Of a stretch of DNA of 64,000 nt, positions 8,143-15,514 are shown in pieces. The translations under genes were made by a program, and so were the position numbers. The DNA comes from DSPP01 sp964607165 (lineage in GTDB: Bacteria; Zixibacteria; MSB-5A5; DSPP01), in assembly GCA_964607165.1 (NCBI GenBank), contig CAZSIT010000010.1, forward strand, positions 1 through 64,000, in the 5' to 3' direction. Positions within the stretch are counted from its first letter, which is position 1. The number at the start of each line of letters is the position of its first letter. Under the pieces are notes generated by a model. That model had not been told where the DNA came from. It did not search any database and saw only the letters and a program-made list of their open reading frames with translations.

Positions 8143-9510
8143 CTAAATCTCGTCCTGCAAATTGTACTTTTTGATTTTTTCGAAGAGCGTGGTGTAGTCG
8201 ATTTTCAAAATTTCGGCCGCCTTGCGCTTGTTGCCGCGGGTCTGCGACATAACGCGCACAATCATTCCCCGCTCCGCTTCCATTTGAGCGTATTGCCCGA
8301 CTTCTTTTAAGCCGGCCCCTTCCCGCAGGCGGATTTCCGCCGTGGAAGGAATGCGGATGGCCAGATGGTCGGGGGAGATTTTTTTCCCCTCGCAAAGGAT
8401 GATGGCCCGCTCGATGGTGTTTTCCAGTTCGCGCACGTTCCCCGGCCAATGGTAGCGGTCCAAAAGGTTTACGGCATCCTGCGAAAGCGATTTTGGCGGC
8501 TTCTTCATCTCCGTGCAAAATTTGCGGATGAAATGATTGGCCAGATGCGGAATATCCTCCGTGCGTTCGCGCAGGGGCGGAATTGTTATCGGAAAAACGG
8601 AAAAACGGTAGTACAGATCTTCGCGAAAAGTTTTCTTTTCTATGGCTTCCTTCAAATCCACGTTGGAGGCGGCGATAACGCGCACATCCACCGAAATCAG
8701 CTTGGTTCCCCCCAGCCGTTCAAAGTTCTTTTCCTGCAGCACGCGCAAAAGTTTGGCCTGCAAAGCCGGCGACATATCGCCGACTTCATCGAGGAATACG
8801 GTGCCCCCTTCGGCGATTTCGAACTTGCCCATTTTACGTGCGACCGCGCCGGTGAAAGCTCCCCTTTCCGAGCCAAAAAGCTCGTTTTCCAAAAGTTCGG
8901 ATGGAATGGCCGCACAGTTAATGGCCACGTAGGGGCGGCTTTTGCGCGGGGAGAGATTGTGAATGGCGCGCGCGAAAAGCTCCTTGCCGGTGCCCGATTC
9001 GCCGAGGAGCAAAACGGTTGTGTCGGAGGCGGCCACTTTCTGGATAAGCCGGGAAACTTCCAGCATTTTTTCCGAGCGGCCGACGATTTCGGAGATACCT
9101 AAGCTTTGATCCAGCTCCTCGCGCAAAAGCGTGTTTTCCGCCACCAAGCGGCGGTTTTCCAGAGCGCGTTTGATAAGCACCGAGAGCCGGTCGGTATCGA
9201 ACGGTTTGGTGAGAAAATCAAAGGCGCCTAACTTCATCGCTTCCACGGCGATCTCGATGGTGCCAAAAGCGGTCATCACGATAACCGCCAACTCCGGATC
9301 GATTCCTTTGAGCTCGGAAAGGACCGCGATGCCGTCCGCTTCCGGAAGCTTTAAATCCGTCAAAACAACGTCGAACTTTTTCTCGCGAACCTTGCCGATG
9401 CCGCTTTTTCCGTCGGCAACCGTATCTACTTCATATCCCTCACTGGCCAAGGTTTCCGCCAGCATTCCGCGCATGCTTTCTTTATCGTCGATGACTAAAA
9501 TTGACGGCAT
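8143..9510 (-). CDS. NtrC-family sigma-54-dependent response regulator
   Basis: The 455-residue protein has the full NtrC layout. A receiver domain (1-115) has phosphoacceptor Asp52 (VVLTDLKLP) and Lys102. The AAA+ domain (about 145-380) has Walker A GESGTGKE (170-177), the sigma-54 contact loop GAFTGA (217-222) and Walker B TVFLDE (237-242). A Fis-type helix-turn-helix (about 425-455) ends the protein. A purine-rich AGAGGGGG site precedes the ATG. Its kinase is not adjacent. Position directly upstream of the pilus genes, with a -24/-12 element in between, suggests a PilR-like role controlling pili, but this is inference; the family also controls nitrogen, stress and transport genes. Confidence 0.93.
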   Translation of the reverse strand: MPSILVIDDKESMRGMLAETLASEGYEVDTVADGKSGIGKVREKKFDVVLTDLKLPEADGIAVLSELKGIDPELAVIVMTAFGTIEIAVEAMKLGAFDFLTKPFDTDRLSVLIKRALENRRLVAENTLLREELDQSLGISEIVGRSEKMLEVSRLIQKVAASDTTVLLLGESGTGKELFARAIHNLSPRKSRPYVAINCAAIPSELLENELFGSERGAFTGAVARKMGKFEIAEGGTVFLDEVGDMSPALQAKLLRVLQEKNFERLGGTKLISVDVRVIAASNVDLKEAIEKKTFREDLYYRFSVFPITIPPLRERTEDIPHLANHFIRKFCTEMKKPPKSLSQDAVNLLDRYHWPGNVRELENTIERAIILCEGKKISPDHLAIRIPSTAEIRLREGAGLKEVGQYAQMEAERGMIVRVMSQTRGNKRKAAEILKIDYTTLFEKIKKYNLQDEI

Positions 9511-10026
9511 ATCCCCCTCTTAAATTGGGCCCCAAGCCCCGTTTCTTATATCGGAGAAATCAAAGAAAGCTTGATTGAATCAGCCGAAAAATTCCCAAAT
9601 TGGAAATAAAAATCTTCAGATTTCGAGCTGGTAGCCGAGGCTTTAGCCTCGGATAAAAAATCCCTTCCGGCGTCCCGATAGGTCGGGGCGATCCGCTCTT
9701 CGCACTCTGAAGAGTGCGCCGGAGGTAGAGCTGGTTTTAAGCGGTGTCGATGCTTGGGCTTTTTTCCCCGGTTCTCTGCGCGAACAAGTGTTACCCTTTT
9801 CTGAAAACAATACACTTATGTAGAAAAGAGCGTAGCGGAAACCCTGGCCGTAGCCCGGCTTCGGGCAGGCCTTTAGGTTTCCAGAGCAACGGCCGGGACT
9901 TTGCTCCGGAAACCTGCCCTCTCCGGTAGCCGAGGCTTTAGGTATCCGACGCTTTAGGTAGCCGAGGCTTCAGCCTCGGATAAAAAAGGTTAAAACGAAC
10001 CTATGACCCTTTGCCGGAAAAACCGG
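9511..10026. repeat. Intergenic island of dispersed palindromic repeats
   Basis: No gene is supported in these 516 nt. Two nearly identical hairpins, CCGAGGCTTTAGCCTCGG (9635-9652) and CCGAGGCTTCAGCCTCGG (9962-9979), are each preceded by GTAG and followed by ATAAAAAA; a half copy lies at about 9926-9940. A different hairpin, CGCACTCT-GA-AGAGTGCG (9701-9718), recurs in inverted orientation at 54531-54548 with the same flanking GCCGGAGG. GC-rich imperfect repeats fill 9845-9925. Confidence 0.75.
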
Positions 10027-11256
10027 CTACGCGTTTAAAGTTTCCTCGATAGTCTCCGGAGCGGCGCCCGGCTCCAAAGCCAGCTCCTCCAGCGACAGTT
10101 CCCGTTGCTGGCGCAGTTCCTCAATTTGATTCAAAGGCTTCTCCAACTGCGTGCGCCGGGTGGTGGACAGCGAATTAAACTCTTTTTGGGCCTCTTCAAT
10201 CCTTTTTCCCATCTTTTCAAACGCCGCCATAAAAGCTTCGTACTGTTTGCGAAAATTCCCCATTAGATTAGCCATTTTTGTCGCATTCTGTTCCAGCTGA
10301 AAGTTGTCTATCCCCTGCCGTATGACCGATAGAATGGCATACAGGGTGAAAGGAGAGCAAGGAATGACCTTGCTTCTCAAAGCGTCGTCAAAAAAACTCC
10401 CCTGGTTTTCCAGGATAAAACCGTACACCTGCTCGTTGGGAATGAACACCAGGACGTAGTCCAAAGTCCGCGCCTCCGGATTGATGTAATCGCGGGTTGT
10501 GACTTCACGAACCCGCTCGCGAACGTCTCTAAAAAAAGCGTTTTTGTAACTCTCTTTCTCCAGCTCCCCACCCGCTTCCAGATAGCGCAGATAATTGTCG
10601 AACGGGAATTTCACGTCCATATTTAATTTCAAATCCTTGGGAAGCAAAAAGGTGTAATCCGGCCGGTTGTATGAGCCTTCCAAAACCCGCTGCTTGTGGT
10701 AATTGATTCCTTCCATAAAACCGGCCAACCGCAGGACGTCTTCGGCCATCCGTTCTCCCCACTGGCCTCTGGTTTTGGAATTGACCAGAGCCAACTTCAA
10801 TTGCTCGGCCGTTTCTTGCAACTTACGATTGTTGTCAGCGGCCGCTTTCAATTGCGCGGTTAGTTCGCCGAATTTGTTCTCCCGGTCCTTCTCGAAAGTC
10901 TGAATGGAGTTCTGAACCTCCTGCAGTTCCTTTTTCATCGCCTCCAAGGTCTGGTCTATTAGCTCCTTTTTACCCTGCAGTTCCTTTCCGCCCGCTTGGG
11001 TCTGGGTTTTCAAGGTTTGCTCCGCCAGCCGAATGAACTGCTCCGTGTTTCGGGAAAGGGCATTTAAAGAAAGCGCATCAAAAGACACTTTCAGATTATC
11101 GATGATTGAATTTAAATCTTTCAGCTTTTCAGTTTCGGCCTGGGCTAACAACTCCTGGGCAATATCCTTGGCCTCCCGTTTTTTAATCCAGCCCACCGCC
11201 AAAACGGCCAGAGCCCCGACTGCCACTCCGATAATAAACGGCATTAAGAATTGCAT
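10027..11256 (-). CDS. rmuC: DNA recombination protein RmuC
   Basis: The 409-residue product has an N-terminal membrane anchor (about residues 3-24), a long coiled coil (about 30-160) and the conserved RmuC domain (about 160-340), recognisable from RGQWGE, RPDYTFLLP and the DVKFPFDNYLRYL segment, which contains predicted nuclease-like residues. RmuC limits inversions and other rearrangements at short inverted repeats in E. coli. A strong AAGGAGAGG site precedes the ATG. The protein may be relevant here because the flanking DNA is rich in short inverted repeats, though that link is speculation. Confidence 0.93.
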   Translation of the reverse strand: MQFLMPFIIGVAVGALAVLAVGWIKKREAKDIAQELLAQAETEKLKDLNSIIDNLKVSFDALSLNALSRNTEQFIRLAEQTLKTQTQAGGKELQGKKELIDQTLEAMKKELQEVQNSIQTFEKDRENKFGELTAQLKAAADNNRKLQETAEQLKLALVNSKTRGQWGERMAEDVLRLAGFMEGINYHKQRVLEGSYNRPDYTFLLPKDLKLNMDVKFPFDNYLRYLEAGGELEKESYKNAFFRDVRERVREVTTRDYINPEARTLDYVLVFIPNEQVYGFILENQGSFFDDALRSKVIPCSPFTLYAILSVIRQGIDNFQLEQNATKMANLMGNFRKQYEAFMAAFEKMGKRIEEAQKEFNSLSTTRRTQLEKPLNQIEELRQQRELSLEELALEPGAAPETIEETLNA

Positions 11257-11317
11257 ACGCCTCTCCTTTTTTGTAAAGACTTGCTAAACCTGTCGAACTT
11301 TTTTACAGTGTCGAACG

Positions 11318-12016
11318 TCATTTTCTCACCCGATAAACGGCCGCCAGCCCGCCCCAGAGATTGCGAAAGGTTGATTCTCCGAATCCTTCTGCCGCAAAAA
11401 GCGCCGCCACTTCCTTTTGCGGCGGGAAAACTTTGAGCGATTCCGGCAGGTAGCGGTACGCCTCGCGCTGCCGGGTAAAAAGTCCGGCCACCTTCGGCAT
11501 CAACCGATAAAAATAGATGTAAAAGAGTTTTTCCCAAATCCCGTTGGAAGGATGCGCTATTTCCAAAAAGGCTCCAACGCCTCCCAAAGATAAAACCCGG
11601 CGCACTTCGCCGGCAAAGGCCGGCAGACTTCCCAGATTGCGCAACGAAAAACCCTGCATCGCCCCGTCAAAAACATTGGATTTAAACGGCAGCCGCTCCG
11701 CATCCGCGCACACCAAAAAGGCCCGATTGGAAAAAGCGGCTAACTTCTTTTTCGCGAGCATGAGCATGGGCATTGCAAAATCAGAAAGTATTACTGTGCC
11801 TTGAAATGAAGGATTAACAAGCAAAGCAGCCGCCATATCTCCCGTCCCGGCGCAAAGATCTATTACTTGTCGGCAATCAACCAATGGGCGAACCGCTCTT
11901 TTGCGCCAGAGCCGGTCGGAGCCAAAGGAGATGATTCGATTCAAGCGGTCGTAATCGGGCGCCAGTTCGGAGAACATTTTGCGCACATAATCTTTTTTGC
12001 CGTTTTGCATTTCCAT
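11318..12016 (-). CDS. menG: Demethylmenaquinone methyltransferase (UbiE/MenG family)
   Basis: This class I SAM-dependent methyltransferase (232 residues) catalyses the last C-methylation in menaquinone (or ubiquinone) synthesis. Family signatures are the N-terminal FSELAPDYDRLNRIISFG, the SAM-binding DLCAGTGDMA (about residues 54-63) and the GFSLRNLG motif (about 124-131). An anaerobic or menaquinone-using FCB bacterium makes MenG more likely than UbiE. No other quinone gene lies nearby. The start lies 8 nt after the lipoprotein gene ends and has no clear ribosome site, so translation is probably coupled. Confidence 0.9.
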   Translation of the reverse strand: MEMQNGKKDYVRKMFSELAPDYDRLNRIISFGSDRLWRKRAVRPLVDCRQVIDLCAGTGDMAAALLVNPSFQGTVILSDFAMPMLMLAKKKLAAFSNRAFLVCADAERLPFKSNVFDGAMQGFSLRNLGSLPAFAGEVRRVLSLGGVGAFLEIAHPSNGIWEKLFYIYFYRLMPKVAGLFTRQREAYRYLPESLKVFPPQKEVAALFAAEGFGESTFRNLWGGLAAVYRVRK

Positions 12017-12024
12017 TTTTTAAT

Positions 12025-12453
12025 TTAAATAGATGAGCGCAAAGTATCGCCGGCGGGAATTGCCGGCTCCCAGCGATAGGCCGCTACTTTCCATCCTTTT
12101 TTGGTTTTCAGCAAAGTCAGACTTAAATGGGCTATACTATCGGCGATCCCGGAACGGATCAAAAGCCCGGAAACAGTAGCTTGATTTTGTCTGATTGCAA
12201 ACTGCCGCCCGCTTAGGTTCACCGACTTTACCTCCGGGGTAGAAAAAAGCTCATCCAGAAATTTTTGAGGATCTATCGCCGCCGAGTTTTCCGGTCGGAC
12301 GAGCAAAGAATCCAAAACTACGGCATTTTGGGAATCGATCGCCCGTTCCCATTCCGCCATAAAAGCGCGCAACTGCTCGGAAACGTCCAGCTCCTTTTTC
12401 CCGCAAGCAGTGATTATGACGGAAAGGATTATAAGATACACAAACCGTTTCAC
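12025..12453 (-). CDS. Small lipoprotein, possible NTF2-like fold
   Basis: The N-terminus MKRFVYLIILSVIITACGK is a lipoprotein signal peptide with lipobox ITAC, so the mature protein (about 125 residues) should be membrane anchored. The rest alternates helix and strand (MAEWERAIDSQNAVVLDSLL, LSLTLLKTKKGWKVAAYRWEP), which resembles small SnoaL/NTF2-like domains. No function can be assigned. The start codon is GTG and has no Shine-Dalgarno; a good sigma-70 type promoter ends only a few bases upstream, so the message may be leaderless. It probably forms a transcript with the methyltransferase gene. Confidence 0.75.
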   Translation of the reverse strand: MKRFVYLIILSVIITACGKKELDVSEQLRAFMAEWERAIDSQNAVVLDSLLVRPENSAAIDPQKFLDELFSTPEVKSVNLSGRQFAIRQNQATVSGLLIRSGIADSIAHLSLTLLKTKKGWKVAAYRWEPAIPAGDTLRSSI

Positions 12454-13183
12454 GGCAGTAAAATAGATTCCGCCGGAGCTTTTATCAAACCCTTTTGTTA
12501 TATCTCAACGGTCTTTGTATTTTGTAGGGACACAACAATGTTGTGCCCTCCCCTCTCCATTTTATGGAGAGGGGATAAAGGGGTGAGGCCGTAGGGGCGA
12601 ACCGATGTGTTCGCCCGTAGGGGCACGTTGCCACGTGCCCATTCCGAGCATAGCGACTCGTCCCGAGCGGAGTCGAGGGAGGAATCTGGGCGGGGATAGG
12701 TGAGAATGTTGCCCCACAACCCCACGCAGATGCTTCACTTCGTTCAGCATGACAATTGGGGACGTAGGGGCGAATCTTGCCTGCGGTGAGCGTAGCCGAA
12801 TCCGTGTTTGCCCTAACCCCCTCTCCATCGAATGGAGAGGGGGTTAGGGGGTGAGGTATCCCCCCCCTTGACAAACCACGGGGGGGGGATATTGAATCTT
12901 GCAGTAGTGTAAATATGAGGAGGGGAAAACCTGCTTAAAGACGGGAATTTGTGATGGAAGAAAGGAGGGCAGACCCGTTCGGCTTCGCTCAGGGCAAGCA
13001 CAGGGGTCTGCCACGACAAATACAAAAAACGTAGGGGCGTACCTTTAGGTGCGCCCTGGGGTGAACCTAAAGGTTCACCCCTACATTTCGAACAACGTTC
13101 CGATGGTTATATTGAGGGTTGGTGAACCAAAGAAAAAAGTAGGGACGAATCCCTGGCCGGACAGGCTTTAGATTCCCCCTTCG
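12454..13183. repeat. 730-nt intergenic island, mosaic of dispersed repeats
   Basis: No coding sequence is supported; all open frames run through repeats. Recognisable units are CCCTCTCCAT-TTT-ATGGAGAGGG (12550-12574) and a related copy at 12812-12855. TAGGGGCG-type hairpins lie at 12591-12640 and 13030-13085, with a partial one at 13139. GTGAGCGTAGCCGAATCC-type units lie at 12783-12802, with a related form at 12645-12690, and a TCATTCTGAGC-like unit overlaps 12640-12695 and 12728-12752. A C-run/G-run inverted repeat sits at about 12859-12890. Confidence 0.8.
12460..12488 (-). promoter_or_regulatory. Candidate sigma-70-type promoter of the lipoprotein-menG unit
   Basis: On the minus strand TTGATA (12488-12483) is separated by 17 nt from TATTTT (12465-12460). 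Transcription would begin at or next to the GTG start at 12453, consistent with the lack of a ribosome site. Confidence 0.45.
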
Positions 13184-14470
13184 TTATCTAATTATATGCG
13201 GCGTAATTAAAACCAATAAGTCGGTCTTGGTGGTTTGCTTGGATGTGTTGCGGAACAGGCCGCCCAAAAGCGGGATATCCCCCAAAAGCCAGATTTTGTG
13301 CACCGTTTTGACTTCGTTGTCCTTAATCAACCCGCCCAAAACCATAGTCTCCCCGTCTTTCAACCGGACTTGCGTCTCTATCGAGCGCTTGGAAGTAATC
13401 GGCCTCTGATTGTTCAAAGGCCCGGTAAAGCCGATGATGTCCTCAACTGTCGGCACCACGCGCAAAGTCAAAGTCGAATCGTCGTTGACCCGCGGCGTGA
13501 CCTCCATAATGATGCCGAACTCTTTGTCCTGAAAGGAAACGATATCCTGCACCTCCGACCCCGCCGAAAAGCGGTTCAAGGTTTGCAGCGGAATGGTGGT
13601 GGCGACGGTGATTTTGGCCGGCTGGTTGTCGAGTGTCGTAACCTTCGGATTGCTCAACAGCTTGCTGTTAGTCTCGGTCACCAGATAATTCAAAAACCAG
13701 TCTAACTGGTTCACCGAAAGTCTCCCGTATTTCGGATGGCCTTCAATGGGGAAAACAGCCGCCTTGCTGATGCCGGTCGTGGTAGTGCTGGAAGTGGTGC
13801 TCAAAGGTTCCGCTTCGCCAAAGGAGGCCCCGATAGCCTCCGGCCACGAGATGCCGAGGTCGGATTTCCCATCCAGACTGGTTTCCACCATCCGCACCTC
13901 GATGGAAACCTGCTTGACCGGTTTATCCAAGGCGGCCACGATTTTTTCAATGCGCGCCAACGTGTAGGGAAAATCGGTGACCAAAAACACGGTCGCCGGC
14001 GGCTGCTTCACCGCCTCAATTTTACGCACGTCCCTGCTGACAACCTGAATTTTCCCCTTGGGAGAAAGAACGTCCTTTAAACTGGCCATTATGTAATCGG
14101 CGTAGGCGTAGGAAAGCTCGAATACCCGGCTTTCCAACTGCTGGGGATAATCCTTTTCCATAGGAATTACCACGATAACCTCCCCCTGCCGGCTGTAGGT
14201 GTATCCGTTGGACAGGAGAATGGCCGAAAGCGCCTCGTCCAGGGAAACTTGATGCAAGCGCAGGCTTACGCTGCCGCGCACGTCCTGGCCCGAAACGATG
14301 TTCAAATTGTTCTGTACCGCCAAAAGTTTTAAAACCGAGCCGATGGGGGAATTCTCCATTTCCAGAGTAATTTTGGAATCTTCCGTGACCACTTTTGCTT
14401 CACCCGCTTTTTCCTGCGGCCGGGCCGTCGCAAAAGTCAAAAAGAACATTAACACAAATAGTTTTCGCAT
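13184..14470 (-). CDS. gspD: Secretin of the type II secretion-like operon (GspD family)
   Basis: This 428-residue secretin has a signal peptide (1-18), an STN/N0-type domain (about 30-105, MENSPIGSVLKLLAVQNNLNI), an N1-like domain (about 110-180) and the C-terminal secretin barrel with ITVATTIPLQTL, VPTVEDI and the hallmark LGDIPLLGGLFR, ending LLVLITPHIIR. A Ser/Thr-rich loop (TTSSTTTTG) lies in the barrel region. It is shorter than classical GspD (about 650), lacking N2/N3. It is the last gene of a nine-gene operon and clearly distinct from the pilQ at 685-2004. Confidence 0.88.
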   Translation of the reverse strand: MRKLFVLMFFLTFATARPQEKAGEAKVVTEDSKITLEMENSPIGSVLKLLAVQNNLNIVSGQDVRGSVSLRLHQVSLDEALSAILLSNGYTYSRQGEVIVVIPMEKDYPQQLESRVFELSYAYADYIMASLKDVLSPKGKIQVVSRDVRKIEAVKQPPATVFLVTDFPYTLARIEKIVAALDKPVKQVSIEVRMVETSLDGKSDLGISWPEAIGASFGEAEPLSTTSSTTTTGISKAAVFPIEGHPKYGRLSVNQLDWFLNYLVTETNSKLLSNPKVTTLDNQPAKITVATTIPLQTLNRFSAGSEVQDIVSFQDKEFGIIMEVTPRVNDDSTLTLRVVPTVEDIIGFTGPLNNQRPITSKRSIETQVRLKDGETMVLGGLIKDNEVKTVHKIWLLGDIPLLGGLFRNTSKQTTKTDLLVLITPHIIR

Positions 14471-14471
14471 T

Positions 14472-14942
14472 TTATTCCCCCCGCATAGCCAGCCGTATGG
14501 ATGACCTGCCTTTATTTAAAACTGCCGAACCTTTCCCAATCTCTTTAACAGTATATCCTTCGATAGAATCCCCGACTTTCAAAACCCGGCCGTTGATTAC
14601 GGCAATTGCGGAAGCGCCTTTGACGGAAACGGCCGAAAACCAGAACACCGGCTCTTTCGAGCTGAAAGGGACGACAACGGCCGCCACGGCGTTCCGGTAA
14701 AATGGATTTCGGCTCAAGCCAACGGCCAATCTTTTTTCCTTGTCGGAATTAAGCTTTTCATAGGCAAACGAATCCGCCGCCGCAGCTGCAGCCGGTCGGG
14801 CCGAACCGGCCTGCGCGCCCGAAAGCTCAACTACGTTTCTCCTTTTTCCAATGGACATAATGCTCTTTAAATTCAAAAGCCCAAAGACCAAGGCCATTCC
14901 CAAAATTCCGTATAAAAATTTTTTCCTTCTAACTTCATCCAT
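14472..14942 (-). CDS. GspC/PilP-like periplasmic coupling protein
   Basis: The protein (156 residues) has one N-terminal membrane helix (about 9-27) and a C-terminal beta domain (about 95-156) with AIAVINGRVLKVGDSIEGYTV, resembling the homology region of GspC and the PilP fold that contacts the secretin. Position between the PilO/GspM-like and secretin genes supports this. The ATG at 14942 shares one base with the TGA of the preceding gene, so it is preferred over a TTG one codon upstream. Assignment to GspC rather than PilP is uncertain. Confidence 0.7.
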   Translation of the reverse strand: MDEVRRKKFLYGILGMALVFGLLNLKSIMSIGKRRNVVELSGAQAGSARPAAAAAADSFAYEKLNSDKEKRLAVGLSRNPFYRNAVAAVVVPFSSKEPVFWFSAVSVKGASAIAVINGRVLKVGDSIEGYTVKEIGKGSAVLNKGRSSIRLAMRGE

Positions 14943-15514
14943 CAAGCGCCTGCCTTAGGATTTATTATCAGATAACAATAGAAACTTAAAGTGGCGTCCA
15001 CCGTGCCGCTTCTTTCTCCGCGGCCGACTTCCCCCAGCGTAAATCCTCTGTAGGCCGGCAGCCCGGAAATCTTCTCCGTCAAACCGTAAATTACGGCATA
15101 CCCCCCCTCCACTTTGATGGTAAAGGATACCGGCCGCACCAGGTTGGCGGAGGTTGAATCCATATCCCGCACGGAGTTAAGCAGCTCCGGAAAAGTCGGC
15201 TTGGCGTCCAGAACTTTTAACCCTTCTCTCTCTGCCAAAGCGATAAGGTCTTTTAAAAATCTATCCGCAAGATCGGGGGAATAGAGGTTGGACACTAACT
15301 GGATGGCGGATTGCCCCAGCTCGGCCGTGCGGCTTTGCCAGAGCGGAATCTGGGGCGCCAACTTTAGATATTGCGCTAACTTGATGTCCGCTTCCAAAAG
15401 CTCCCCTTCGACACGGACGATTTTGCTCTTCACCGGCAGAAAGCCCAAATAAACCCAGGCAACCGCCAGGATAAGAATACCTAAAACCCGATAAAGTGGC
15501 TTATCGAACTTCAT
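14942..15514 (-). CDS. GspM/PilO-like inner-membrane protein
   Basis: A single membrane helix (about residues 8-26, YRVLGILILAVAWVYLGFLP) is followed by a coiled coil (about 28-60) and a periplasmic domain of alternating strand and helix ending in FYCYLIIN. This is the layout of GspM and PilO. The ATG overlaps the TGA of the upstream fusion gene (ATGA), and the stop overlaps the downstream start, so these genes are translationally coupled. Its partner should be the PilN half of the fusion protein. Confidence 0.72.
   Translation of the reverse strand: MKFDKPLYRVLGILILAVAWVYLGFLPVKSKIVRVEGELLEADIKLAQYLKLAPQIPLWQSRTAELGQSAIQLVSNLYSPDLADRFLKDLIALAEREGLKVLDAKPTFPELLNSVRDMDSTSANLVRPVSFTIKVEGGYAVIYGLTEKISGLPAYRGFTLGEVGRGERSGTVDATLSFYCYLIINPKAGA

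Noticed and set aside
8365..9102. Plus-strand frame opposite the NtrC-type regulator
   Set aside because: No ribosome site or domain; codon pattern follows the opposite strand.
12550..12640. Possible CRISPR-like array of short repeats
   Set aside because: Units are palindromes of different families without constant spacing, and no cas genes are present.
12485..13025. Several minus-strand frames in the 12.5-13.0 kb gap
   Set aside because: They are made of the palindromic repeats and share peptide fragments only because the repeats recur.
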